Shown here: in pieces, positions 18,658 to 26,554 of the stretch
How positions within the stretch are numbered: position 1 is the first letter of the stretch
Layout: every line of letters begins with the position of its first letter
DNA from: a bacterium
Lineage (GTDB): Bacteria > Chloroflexota > Anaerolineae > Caldilineales > Caldilineaceae
NCBI GenBank assembly: GCA_016124945.1
Contig: WGMT01000022.1
Coordinates: forward strand, 1 to 64,000
Direction: 5' to 3'
DNA: 64,000 nucleotides
Translations under genes and position numbers: made by a program
The notes under the pieces: model-generated
Database searches by the model: none
Told to the model about the DNA's origin: nothing
What the model saw: the letters and a program-made list of their open reading frames with translations, nothing else

Positions 18658-18760
18658 AAACAGGGATTGGTGACTGGTGATTGGTGATTAGGGCAGAGGC
18701 GGCGAGCTCTGCTCTGCCCCAATCACCAATCACCAGTCACCAGTCACCAATCACCACTCC
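18658..18760. repeat. Heptamer-built hairpin upstream of enolase-superfamily gene
   Basis: GATTGGTGACTGGTGATTGG on the left is mirrored by CCAATCACCAATCACCAGTC on the right. The inner stem is GGGCAGAG/CTCTGCCCC around a short loop. The same inner core recurs at 33713-33801, showing that the whole element is copied as a unit. Confidence 0.85.
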
Positions 18761-18771
18761 TGGAGGCCACC

Positions 18772-19875
18772 ATGCAGATCACCGACATCCAAATCCACGT
18801 CTGCCAGCATGACTCGTCTATGGGCGAGGAGCAGTTGAAGGGGAAGAAGTCGAACCTGGAGTTTTTGGTCATCCGCATGATGACCGACGAGGGCATCGAG
18901 GGGCAGTCGTTCGGTTTTGCCGGGCGCGGCGCACGCATGGCCGGCGAAATCGCGGCGGCGACGATGAAACCCTGGCTGCTAGGACGCGATCCGCTCTACC
19001 GCGAAGCGCTCTGGCACGAGAACCGTGTCAAGGATCGCTGGTGGTCGCACATGCCCATCTACACCTACGGCCCTTTTGACATTGCCATGTGGGACATTGT
19101 GGCCAAGAAGGCCGGTCTGCCGCTCTTCCAACTGCTGGGCGGCTACCGCGACAAGGTGCCCACCTACGCCAGTTCGCTCCTCCACCCCAAGCCCGAGGAC
19201 TACGCCCAAGAAGCGCTCGACTGCAAGAACCGCGGCCTACACGCCTACAAACTGCATCCCCCCGGCGACTACAATTTCGACCTGGCTGCCTACCGCGCCT
19301 GTCGCGAAGCCGTAGGCGACGACTTCCGCCTCATGGCCGATCCGGTGGCGGCGTACAACCACGAGCAGGCCTTCCGCATGGGCCGCGAGTTGGAAAAGCT
19401 CAACTACTACTGGCTCGAAGAACCGGTCTACGACGTCGATCTCTATGGTCTGCAAAAGCTCACCGCCAAGCTCGACATCCCCATCTGTGGCACCGAAGTC
19501 ATTGTGGGCAGCCACTACGCCACTGCTTACTGCATCCAGGAACGCATCGTGGACATAGTGCGCACCGATGTCTCGTGGAAGGGCGGCATCACCGCAGTGA
19601 TGAAGACGGCCCACCTGGCCGAGTCGTTTGGCGTGCAGTGCGAATTGCACACCGCCATCTACCACCCGCTGGAACTGGTCAATCTGCACTGCGCCTGCGC
19701 CATCAAAAACTGCGAATTCTTCGAGGTCCTCTGGCCTTGGGAGATGTACAACTTCGGCTTGATGGAGCAGATCCACGTCGACGAAGCGGGCTACGCCCAC
19801 GTCCCCACAGGACCGGGGCTGGGCATCGCGCTGGACTGGGATCTGATTGATCGAGCGACGGTGGCGGTCCTTTGA
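18772..19875 (+). CDS. Mandelate racemase/enolase-superfamily dehydratase
   Basis: A 367-residue enolase-superfamily enzyme with a capping domain and a (beta/alpha)-barrel. The catalytic lysine region is AYKLHPPGD and the metal ligands are D in RLMADPVAAY, E in WLEEP and E in ICGTEV. A late histidine sits in CELHTAIYHP. Family members dehydrate sugar acids (galactonate, fuconate, tartrate and others). A GGAGG box lies 6 bases before the start. The substrate cannot be named from sequence; neighbours suggest sugar-acid breakdown. Confidence 0.88.
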   Translation: MQITDIQIHVCQHDSSMGEEQLKGKKSNLEFLVIRMMTDEGIEGQSFGFAGRGARMAGEIAAATMKPWLLGRDPLYREALWHENRVKDRWWSHMPIYTYGPFDIAMWDIVAKKAGLPLFQLLGGYRDKVPTYASSLLHPKPEDYAQEALDCKNRGLHAYKLHPPGDYNFDLAAYRACREAVGDDFRLMADPVAAYNHEQAFRMGRELEKLNYYWLEEPVYDVDLYGLQKLTAKLDIPICGTEVIVGSHYATAYCIQERIVDIVRTDVSWKGGITAVMKTAHLAESFGVQCELHTAIYHPLELVNLHCACAIKNCEFFEVLWPWEMYNFGLMEQIHVDEAGYAHVPTGPGLGIALDWDLIDRATVAVL

Positions 19876-19969
19876 TCGTCCTGTAAATCCGTGCAATCCG
19901 TGTCGCTTTCTGCCTTTTTCTCGGTGTCGTGTGCCTTTGTGGATCACATATCTCTGAGTAGATTATCTC

Positions 19970-20467
19970 ATGACCTCTCACCTCACCCCCACCGCCATCG
20001 TCCTCCCCCTGCGTGAATTCCTTGTGATTGCGGAGTGTCCGTCGGCGTGGCAGGCGTATGATCTGTATCTTTTTCGCGACGAGGACGTGGTCTTCTACGT
20101 GGGGCGCTCGCAGACGGCCTTCACCCGCGTCTGGGAACACCTCTTCGACGGCTTCAAAGGACGTTCGCTGGTGGGGCGCTTTGTCCTCATGAACTGGCCG
20201 CGGGCGCTGCAATTTACCATCGAGTTGATCTCGTCACAGGACGCCTGCTTCGCCGACATGGCCTACAGTGTCGACGCTGCCGAAGCCGCCCTCATCGAAC
20301 AGCATTCGCCCTCTTTCAACGCCGTCCTCAACCGCACGCCCACGCCCTTGCCCGTCCACTACAACCCGCCCACCGCCAAAGGACGTCGTCCGCGTAGCCC
20401 GAACCGCATGATCCACGACGCCGAGCAGGCGAACCGGTGGGCGGCGCGGCGAGGGATGAAGGAGTGA
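19970..20467 (+). CDS. GIY-YIG-like nuclease domain protein
   Basis: A 165-residue protein whose centre reads like a GIY-YIG module: DLYLFRDEDVVFYVGRS supplies the paired aromatic/YVG strands, and EAALIEQHSPSFN supplies the late glutamate and asparagine. No other domain is seen. Stand-alone GIY-YIG proteins occur in repair, mobile elements and defence loci. It lies at the edge of the accessory island, next to the REP array. The assignment is by motif pattern only. Confidence 0.62.
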   Translation: MTSHLTPTAIVLPLREFLVIAECPSAWQAYDLYLFRDEDVVFYVGRSQTAFTRVWEHLFDGFKGRSLVGRFVLMNWPRALQFTIELISSQDACFADMAYSVDAAEAALIEQHSPSFNAVLNRTPTPLPVHYNPPTAKGRRPRSPNRMIHDAEQANRWAARRGMKE

Positions 20468-20472
20468 TGCAT

Positions 20473-20935
20473 GTCGTAGCTGCGGTTACCAACCGCAGGA
20501 CGTTGAACACGAAATCACGTTCTCAAGTCAGCGAAATCGTTGAGCACGCCTGTCACGCTGGTAGCGTGACCTACGACCAACGGGAGTTGTTTCGTCTGTC
20601 GTAGCTGCGGTTACCAACCGCACGACGTTGAACACGAAATCACGTTCTCAAGTCAGCGAAATCGTTGACCACGCCCGTCACGCTGGTAGCGTGACCTACG
20701 ACCAACGGGAGTTGTTTCGTCTGTCGTAGACGTTGAACACGAAATCACGTTCTCAAGTCAGCGAAATCGTTGAGCACGCCCGTCACGCTGGTAGCGTGAC
20801 CTACGACCAACGGGAGTTGTTTCGTCTGTCGTCGCTGCGGTTACCAACCGCAGGACGTTGAACACGAAATCACGTTCTCAAGTCAGCGAAATCGTCGACC
20901 ACGCCCGTCACGCTGGTAGCGTGACCTACAAAGGA
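20473..20935. repeat. REP/BIME array 1, four units of about 125 bases
   Basis: Two hairpins alternate: GTAG-CTGCGGTT-ACC-AACCGCAG on the plus strand, and GTAG-GTCACGCT-ACC-AGCGTGAC on the minus strand. The stem TCACGCT..AGCGTGA occurs four times at about 107-125-base spacing. The first hairpin is intact at about 20473, 20598 and 20829 and deleted in the third unit. A GTAG tetranucleotide 5' of each hairpin, in opposite orientation, is the hallmark of paired REP elements (BIMEs). It directly precedes a RAYT transposase gene. I see no gene inside it. Confidence 0.88.
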
Positions 20936-20989
20936 AGTTTGCAGTTCGGTTGTCATCGTAAATTCGTTGAGCATCATACGGAATTTGCT

Positions 20990-21520
20990 ATGAGCATTCG
21001 CCGATACTACGTCCCTAACAGCATAGTTTTCATCACGCAGGTAGTCGACTATCGCAAACCGGTCTTTCGATATGCAGCGCACCTGCAACTGCTGCGTACA
21101 GTCATGCAGGAAGCCAAAGAGCGCTATCCTTTCAAAATGCTCGCCTATTGCTTCCTTCCTGATCATTTTCACCTGCTGATTCACCCCGTCATCGGTGTAA
21201 CCCATAGCCAGATCATGCACTCCATCAAGCCCAATTTCACCAAGAAATACAAAGAAGGAATGGGCTTACAAGGTTCGATGAAATTCTGGCAGAAGCGCTA
21301 CTGGGATCACATCATTCGAAACGAAGACGATTTGGCCGATCACCTGGATTACATTCACTACAACCCTGTGAAACACAAACTCGTGGCCAGACCCGAAGAT
21401 TGGTCAAACAGCAGCTTTCGCCATTGGCAGGAAAAGGGGAACTATCCGCCGAAGTGGGGGTGGTCTTTGCCTTCGAACTTGGATGATTTTCGGATTGAGC
21501 CATCTGAAGATGATTCATGA
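20990..21520 (+). CDS. REP-associated tyrosine transposase (RAYT, Y1_Tnp)
   Basis: A 176-residue HUH-type single-strand transposase related to IS200/IS605 TnpA. The HUH motif is DHFHLLIHP, and the catalytic tyrosine lies in the late helix around YIHYNPVKHK. RAYTs nick and join single-stranded REP hairpins bearing a 5' GTAG. Start ATG 20990 (MSIRRYYVP) is where family similarity begins; 44 upstream in-frame codons are REP DNA. It is flanked on both sides by the REP family it probably mobilises, forming a REPtron. It has no terminal inverted repeats of an ordinary insertion sequence. Confidence 0.92.
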   Translation: MSIRRYYVPNSIVFITQVVDYRKPVFRYAAHLQLLRTVMQEAKERYPFKMLAYCFLPDHFHLLIHPVIGVTHSQIMHSIKPNFTKKYKEGMGLQGSMKFWQKRYWDHIIRNEDDLADHLDYIHYNPVKHKLVARPEDWSNSSFRHWQEKGNYPPKWGWSLPSNLDDFRIEPSEDDS

Positions 21521-21539
21521 CGTAAAATTCACAACAGGC

Positions 21540-21690
21540 ACATGGACTCGTCGAGCATATTGTCACGTTGGTAGCGTGACCTACGAAGTAAGAGAGAGGA
21601 TTCGTCTGTCGTAGCTGCGGTTACCAACCGCAGGAGATCGTCATCGAGATCACGTCCTCATGTCAACGGATTCGTCGACCACGCTTATGA
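21540..21690. repeat. REP/BIME unit downstream of RAYT
   Basis: One further unit of the same family: the GTCACG-type hairpin near 21560-21585 (one changed base in the stem) and CTGCGGTT..AACCGCAG near 21613-21634. It brackets the RAYT gene together with array 1. Confidence 0.82.
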
Positions 21691-21703
21691 GAAGGGGGCT
21701 GCT

Positions 21704-21829
21704 ATGAACACGAAATCCGTCACCATGACACAACTCCGCCGCCACCTGCATAGGACAATCCACGCGCTATAGGACAACACACCGCTCGTCATCACCCACC
21801 GCTCACGAGTGAGGCGCTTTTCCCTATAA
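21704..21829 (+). pseudogene. Degraded Phd/YefM-type antitoxin
   Basis: Reading from ATG 21704 gives an antitoxin-like start (KSVTMTQLRRHLHRTIHAL), an in-frame TAG, then DNTPLVITHRSR, which matches the Phd/YefM pattern of a short helix followed by a PLVITxHG strand. A TAA ends it at 21829. No toxin follows directly; an intact Phd-like gene starts 60 bases later. It looks like a decayed antitoxin next to a functioning one. Confidence 0.6.
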
Positions 21830-21843
21830 CCGCAATTTGCATG

Positions 21844-21849
21844 TATAAT
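21844..21849 (+). promoter_or_regulatory. Possible -10 element of Phd-PIN operon
   Basis: A perfect TATAAT lies 40 bases before the antitoxin start. I do not see a good -35 hexamer at the right distance, so the promoter call is tentative. Confidence 0.4.
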
Positions 21850-21889
21850 TGGGCAACGTGCCGCGTTTTGTACCACGGAGCGTATCAAA

Positions 21890-22165
21890 ATGAGTACAAA
21901 AATCATGCCAGTAAGCGATCTGCGCCGCCAGACCAGCGCCGTGATCCGCGCCATCCAAGAAGAAGGGGACGTGGTCTACATCACCCAGCACGGACGACCG
22001 GCAGTGGTGTTACTCGACTACGAACAATATGAAGCGCTCGTAGCTCGGGCGCAGCCAGAAGGCTGGCCCGCAGATTACTTCGCACAAACCTACGGCGCAC
22101 TGGCCGGTGATCCCCTCACGCGCCCAGAACAGGGAGAATACGAGGAGCGGGAGCCGTTGCCGTGA
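21890..22165 (+). CDS. Phd/YefM-family antitoxin
   Basis: A 91-residue antitoxin. The N-terminal DNA-binding part reads KIMPVSDLRRQTSAVIRAIQ, then VVYITQHGRPAVVLLDYEQYEAL, the family signature; the acidic C-terminal tail should bind the toxin. Its TGA stop overlaps the GTG start of the PIN gene (GTGA), which enforces coupled translation. Confidence 0.9.
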   Translation: MSTKIMPVSDLRRQTSAVIRAIQEEGDVVYITQHGRPAVVLLDYEQYEALVARAQPEGWPADYFAQTYGALAGDPLTRPEQGEYEEREPLP

Positions 22166-22569
22166 CGTACCTGCTCGATACCAACGTCTGTATCCGCTAT
22201 ATCAACGGGCGGTCGCCGTCAATTGTGCACAAAATGCAACGCTTGCAGCCCCGCAACATCGTCGTATGTGCAGTGGTGAAGGCGGAACTCTTCTACAGTG
22301 CACAGCGCAGCCGCGATCCTGAACAGACGTTGGCCGTGCAGCGCCGGTTTTTGCAGCCTTATCGATTATTGCCTTTCGACGATGCAGCCGCCGAAATTGC
22401 GGGTAGAATCCGCGCCCAATTGACGGCAAGGGGCACGCCCATCGGGCCCTACGACGTACAGATCGCTGCCATTGCCCTGGCGTACAACTGCACACTGGTG
22501 ACCCACAATGTAGACGAATTCGGGCGCATACCGGACCTATCCATCGATGATTGGGAAGCTGCCGACTGA
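22162..22569 (+). CDS. vapC: VapC-like PIN-domain toxin
   Basis: A 135-residue PIN ribonuclease with all expected acidic positions: LLDTNVCIRYING, VVKAELFYSA, GPYDVQIAAIAL and LVTHNVDEF. The start is GTG at 22162, inside the antitoxin stop codon. It is close to the standard VapC length. VapC toxins cleave initiator tRNA or rRNA. Confidence 0.92.
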   Translation: MTYLLDTNVCIRYINGRSPSIVHKMQRLQPRNIVVCAVVKAELFYSAQRSRDPEQTLAVQRRFLQPYRLLPFDDAAAEIAGRIRAQLTARGTPIGPYDVQIAAIALAYNCTLVTHNVDEFGRIPDLSIDDWEAAD

Positions 22570-22585
22570 GATCGCTAACACCCCT

Positions 22586-22642
22586 TTCCCGTTAACGTGA
22601 CCTACGACGAACGAGTGTAGATCCCCCTGTCGTAGCTACGGT
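22586..22642. repeat. Degenerate BIME fragment
   Basis: A decayed copy of the REP family: GTGACCTACGACGAACG near 22597, then GTCGTAGCTACGGTT near 22630. The stem halves are mutated, so it is probably inactive. It ends where the HNH remnant begins. Confidence 0.6.
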
Positions 22643-22715
22643 TCACCGCCCACAAAAGACCACCTCGCGGTGCCAGCGCAAGGACTCGCGATCCGGGTGC
22701 AGGGCGTCGTCTTCG
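22643..22715 (-). pseudogene. C-terminal remnant of an SBD-HNH endonuclease
   Basis: The minus strand reads ALHPDRESLRWHREVVFCGR then stop. This is nearly identical to the last residues of the intact endonuclease at 28552-29532 (SLHPDRESLRWHRVNVFCRH). Only about 24 codons are recognisable; upstream the similarity fades. The fragment shows that a second copy of this nuclease once lay on the other side of the dnd genes, in the same orientation. Confidence 0.7.
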
Positions 22716-22803
22716 TTGGCTTTGACAGAACATGGGCATTTGTCGACAATGAATACAAGTTGTTTGACTGATTCAGGGGAACGTTTGCGGAAGGAGTAGA
22801 ACG

Positions 22804-23073
22804 ATGCAAACCGAACGCATGTTACTAGAGACCGATGCCCACGGCAATCTCATCGACGTACCCAAGCTACCGCCGAATACACGGCTGGAAGTGATCTTCC
22901 TGCACATCGAAGAACCAACAGTACCCACCAAACGCACCCCACCGTCGATCCTCAAAGAGTCTGTCTCCACCCTAGAGAACTTACTCGAACCCACAATCTC
23001 TGAAGAGGAATGGGAAGCGTCACTGGATCGGACGGCGCGTCAGATTGCGGGGGATGCGGAGGCGTTTGTGTAA
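22804..23073 (+). CDS. Orphan antitoxin-like protein
   Basis: An 89-residue protein. The N-terminal half (LETDAHGNLIDVPKLPPNTRLEVIFLH) looks like the beta-barrel N-terminus of AbrB/AF2212-type antitoxins; the C-terminal half is acidic and helical (ISEEEWEASLDRTARQI). No toxin gene follows; the next 300 bases hold only a structured element and the dnd promoter. It may be a solitary antitoxin or regulator of the dnd genes. A GGAAGGAG box lies upstream. Confidence 0.6.
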   Translation: MQTERMLLETDAHGNLIDVPKLPPNTRLEVIFLHIEEPTVPTKRTPPSILKESVSTLENLLEPTISEEEWEASLDRTARQIAGDAEAFV

Positions 23074-23105
23074 CAGGTCAGTCGATAGTAAAATCTGCGT
23101 TACCC

Positions 23106-23190
23106 AATCACTCCACTACACGTGAAAGTCGGCCCTGTGCCGTGCGACCGGTAGACGGTCCTAGCTGTAGTGGGGTGATTCTTTTTGTTT
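23106..23190 (+). terminator. Three-stem junction followed by T tract
   Basis: A 15-base outer stem (23106-23120 with 23166-23180, one G-T wobble) encloses two smaller hairpins, CGGC-N5-GCCG at 23130-23142 and GACCG-N5-CGGTC at 23146-23160. It is followed by CTTTTTGTTT. It would end the orphan antitoxin transcript. The three-way geometry is unusual for a plain terminator and could be an RNA element. Confidence 0.6.
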
Positions 23191-23276
23191 GTCCCCTCAA
23201 AAATACATTAGACTTTTTTGTTCAAGGGTTGTACACTTGTTCTAAAGTTGCACCTCTGTTCGGTCTACCGCGCCAA

Positions 23277-23306
23277 TTGACCACGCGCGCGGGTGCCCAC
23301 TATAAT
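23277..23306 (+). promoter_or_regulatory. Predicted sigma-70 promoter of the dnd operon
   Basis: TTGACC at 23277-23282 and a perfect TATAAT at 23301-23306, separated by 18 bases, 79 bases before the dndC start. No other gene lies between, so this is the likely promoter for dndC-dndD-dndE-dndA. No clear palindromic operator overlaps it. Confidence 0.75.
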
Positions 23307-23384
23307 GCTCCAAACTTCCCCGTTGGTAGGCACACAATTGTGCTTGTCTCGACTCCAAATGTGTGAAAAGAGAGACAGACGCCC

Positions 23385-24866
23385 ATGCAAAATCCGATTC
23401 AGCTTGAAGATACTGCGCAGCTACAGGAGACGACGCCTGTTGTGCAGCGCAAGTCTGTAATCCAGAAACTACCGGAAATCCTGGACGAGATCCGCCAGGT
23501 TTATTTGAGCAACGATGACCCCTGGGTGGTTGGTTATAGTGGCGGCAAGGACTCGACGACGACGTTGCAGTTGGTTTGGTACGCCATCTCGAAGCTGCCC
23601 GCCGAACAACGCCAGAAGCCAATTTATGTCATTTCGACCAATACGCTGGTGGAAACGCCGGTTATCATCGACCAGACAACCGAAAACCTGAAGCTGCTGG
23701 AAAAGGCCGCTGTTGAGCAGAATTTGCCCTTTCGGGTTGCGCCCCTGTCGCCCATCCTAGACGACTCTTTCTGGGTCAACTTGATTGGCCGCGGCTACCC
23801 TGCGCCCAACAGCATCTTCCGCTGGTGTACGGAGCGTTTAAAGATAAAACCATCCAACCGCTTCATCTTGGACAAGGTAGCCGAACACGGGGAGGTGATC
23901 CTGGTGTTGGGCAGCCGCCGCGGGGAAAGTGCCACGCGCGATCAAGTAATACAGATGCACCGCTTCACCGGCAAAAAGCTGGCGCGGCATGGACAGTTGG
24001 GCGGCGCCTGGGTCTACATGCCCATCGAAGAGTTCAACACCGACGATGTGTGGACGGTGCTACTACAAATGCCAAGCCCGTGGGGCGCGGACAACCGCCA
24101 CCTGGCCGCGCTCTACCGTTCGGCCCAGGACGGTGAATGCCCGCTGGTGGTGGACAGTACCACATCGTCCTGTGGCGGCAGCCGCTTCGGCTGCTGGGTC
24201 TGTACCGTGGTGACCCGCGACAAGTCGATGGAGGCGATGGTCGATTCCGGCAAGAAGTGGATGGAACCGCTGTTAAATTACCGCGATTGGCTGGTGAAGA
24301 CCCAAGATCCCGAAGTCAAGCCACAACAGCGCGAATACCGCGGCCGCGATGGACGCATCAAGATCACCGAAGACGGCAAGTTGCGTTACCGCACCTACAC
24401 ATTAGATTTCTCTAGAGAGATGTTACGGCGACTGCTACAAGCCGAGCGCGACGTCCAGGCTTTGGAGCCGGAGTTTGCCATCCTCAGCCCTGAGGAACTG
24501 CGTGAAATCCGCCGCATCTGGTTGGCCGAGCGCCAGGACTGGGAAGATTCGCTGCCCAAGATCTACCACGACGTGACCGGGCGCACACTGGACTGGGAAC
24601 AGAACGACATCTACGCGCCGGGAGAGGCTGAGGCCCAACTCTTGCAGGAATTGGGCGACGAGTTCGGTATCTCCCACCGGCTGGTGCAAAAATTGTTCGA
24701 CGCCGAGTGGCAGCACTATGGCATGCGCCGCCGCGCCACCATCCACAAGACCATCGAAAAAATCTTCCGCGAAGACTGGCGTAGCCTGGACGAAGTCAAA
24801 GAGGAGATGGCGCGCCGTCAAGAGGCAAAATTTGCCGCGGACAACGTTGACGAGGATGACGTATGA
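23385..24866 (+). CDS. dndC: DndC, DNA phosphorothioation PP-loop/iron-sulfur enzyme
   Basis: A 493-residue PAPS-reductase-like protein. The PP-loop is SGGKDS at residues 52-57, followed by cysteines of the 4Fe-4S cluster: C148 in FRWCTERLK, and C263, C270 and C273 in CGGSRFGCWVC. DndC uses ATP and its cluster in replacing a non-bridging phosphate oxygen with sulfur in the DNA backbone. Length is typical for the family. It overlaps dndD by 4 bases (ATGA). Confidence 0.95.
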   Translation: MQNPIQLEDTAQLQETTPVVQRKSVIQKLPEILDEIRQVYLSNDDPWVVGYSGGKDSTTTLQLVWYAISKLPAEQRQKPIYVISTNTLVETPVIIDQTTENLKLLEKAAVEQNLPFRVAPLSPILDDSFWVNLIGRGYPAPNSIFRWCTERLKIKPSNRFILDKVAEHGEVILVLGSRRGESATRDQVIQMHRFTGKKLARHGQLGGAWVYMPIEEFNTDDVWTVLLQMPSPWGADNRHLAALYRSAQDGECPLVVDSTTSSCGGSRFGCWVCTVVTRDKSMEAMVDSGKKWMEPLLNYRDWLVKTQDPEVKPQQREYRGRDGRIKITEDGKLRYRTYTLDFSREMLRRLLQAERDVQALEPEFAILSPEELREIRRIWLAERQDWEDSLPKIYHDVTGRTLDWEQNDIYAPGEAEAQLLQELGDEFGISHRLVQKLFDAEWQHYGMRRRATIHKTIEKIFREDWRSLDEVKEEMARRQEAKFAADNVDEDDV

Positions 24867-26554
24867 TCATCCGCCAGGTGAAGCTGCACAACTTCGGCAT
24901 CTACAGCAGCGATCCCGAAAGCAACGGCCCACTTTCCTTCGATCTGCAACCCATCCCCGCCGGGAACTTTCATCGCCCGATTGTCCTTTTTCGCGGCAAG
25001 AATGGCGTGGGCAAGACCACCTTTGTCGAGGCCATTCGTCTCTGTCTACATGGCAGCCTGGTGGTGGGCAGTCGCGTCGGCCAACAGGAATTCGACAACT
25101 ACCTCATGCGGCGCATCCACCGCAAGCAGGGCGACGCAGCACCGGACAGCGCCGGCGTCGAGGTGATCTTTGACTACGTCACCTTGGGCCGTAAACGTCT
25201 GGTGCGCGTACGTCGCGATTGGCAGGTTGCCGAAGGTCGTTTGACCAAGCGCGTCGAACTCTGGGAAGACGGTGATCAACGTCAGGATCTGGACGAAGAC
25301 CAGATCGACCAATACCTGCGCGAACTCATTCCCCCCGGCATCCTCGATCTCTTCTTCTTCGACGGTGAAAAGGTGCAGACGCTGGCCGAAAATACCGAAG
25401 CCGGTAGCATCTTGCTGGCCGACACCATTCGGGCGCTGCTGGGGCTGGATCTGGTGGATCAATTGGGGCAGGATCTGGACATCTACATCGCCCGCCAGGA
25501 AAGCCACGGCGAAGTCAAGAACCTGCAATCTGAGCTTGAAAACCTAGCTGCACAGATCCAGGGCGTACAGGACGCACTCAACGCCAACCGACGACGCGTG
25601 AGTGAGGTTGAAGCGCAGATCGCCACGCTCAATGCACAGATTGAAATCCAAACCCAACAGCTTGCCAGCCAGGGCGGTCACTACGCCAACCGCCGCCAGG
25701 CGTTGCAGGAGCAGGCGGATCGACTGAAGAGTGAAATTGAAGCGCAACGTCGCCAGGTTCAGAATCTATGCGGTGAATTGATGCCCTTTGCCATTGTGCC
25801 GGAACTACTGAGCGAAGTGTCCGACCAACTGGAAATTGAGCGGCAGCACAAACAGGCACAGGCGGCGCGGCAAGCCGTCTCGGAAAACATGGAGTCGCTG
25901 CGCGAACGCTTCGTGGGCGATGACTATTGGGCCACCATCGGTATCAATCCGAACCCAGTGGAACGCAATATCCTGTACGAAAAGATGGTCAGCGATCTAC
26001 AAGAGGTAATCGCCGGGCCGGAACTGGCTTCACAGGATCTGCTCCTGGATGTCTCCGAGCAAGAGCGGTTGATCCTGCTGCGCTGGATCGACGCCGCCAC
26101 CGGCGACGTACCCATCACCTTTGCCGAGGCTGTGGACAGACTCAACGAACTGGAACGCACATTGGAAAGCACCAGCGAAGACCTGTCGCGTGCGCCCGAG
26201 GAGATTTTGATTCAGCCGATTGTCGAGGAATTGGCGCAACTCAACCGCCAACTGGGTGGGAAACAGCGTGAACTTGAAGCGTTCCGTGAGGAAAACGCCC
26301 GCCTGGAACGCCAACTGGCGCAGTTGGACATGCAGCGCAATCGCGTCCGGCTGCAAATCTCGGAACACGAAGCTGAGACCAGTCGCCTCTACATGGCCAC
26401 CCGCACTCAGGATCTGCTATCCGCCTACCGTGAACGACTGGCCCAGCGCAAAGTCGGTGACGTGGCGATGCTGCTGCGACAGCGCTTTAACCAACTCTGC
26501 CGCAAAGAGAGCTTTCTCGATCAGGTGGAAATTGACCCCACCGCTTCACGGTGA
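24863..26554 (+). CDS. dndD: DndD, N-terminal part (Walker A and coiled coil); frame interrupted
   Basis: A 563-residue SMC/RecN-like ATPase part. Walker A is GKNGVGKT at residues 45-52, with DLFFFDGEKVQTLAE (Q-loop region) near 170, then a long coiled coil with heptad-like Q/E/L-rich stretches between about 210 and 520. The family normally continues to an ABC signature and Walker B in the same chain (about 660-690 residues). Here the frame ends in EIDPTASR and the rest is encoded one frame back from 26551. One lost base near 26540 would restore EIDPT-FTVTLY. Confidence 0.9.
   Translation: MIIRQVKLHNFGIYSSDPESNGPLSFDLQPIPAGNFHRPIVLFRGKNGVGKTTFVEAIRLCLHGSLVVGSRVGQQEFDNYLMRRIHRKQGDAAPDSAGVEVIFDYVTLGRKRLVRVRRDWQVAEGRLTKRVELWEDGDQRQDLDEDQIDQYLRELIPPGILDLFFFDGEKVQTLAENTEAGSILLADTIRALLGLDLVDQLGQDLDIYIARQESHGEVKNLQSELENLAAQIQGVQDALNANRRRVSEVEAQIATLNAQIEIQTQQLASQGGHYANRRQALQEQADRLKSEIEAQRRQVQNLCGELMPFAIVPELLSEVSDQLEIERQHKQAQAARQAVSENMESLRERFVGDDYWATIGINPNPVERNILYEKMVSDLQEVIAGPELASQDLLLDVSEQERLILLRWIDAATGDVPITFAEAVDRLNELERTLESTSEDLSRAPEEILIQPIVEELAQLNRQLGGKQRELEAFREENARLERQLAQLDMQRNRVRLQISEHEAETSRLYMATRTQDLLSAYRERLAQRKVGDVAMLLRQRFNQLCRKESFLDQVEIDPTASR

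Noticed and set aside
20858-20989. 44-residue N-terminal extension of the RAYT protein
   Set aside because: The extension is translated REP repeat; family similarity starts at the ATG at 20990.
23106-23180. tRNA gene or integron attC site
   Set aside because: Three-stem shape and size resemble a tRNA, but the outer stem is 15 bases and there is no T-loop or anticodon arm; attC consensus ends are missing.
23106-23180. Hammerhead ribozyme
   Set aside because: A GAAA is present but the CUGANGA core box is absent.
23074-23384. Hidden or degraded dndB
   Set aside because: Too short and no DndB-like reading in any frame; the gap holds only a structured element and a promoter.
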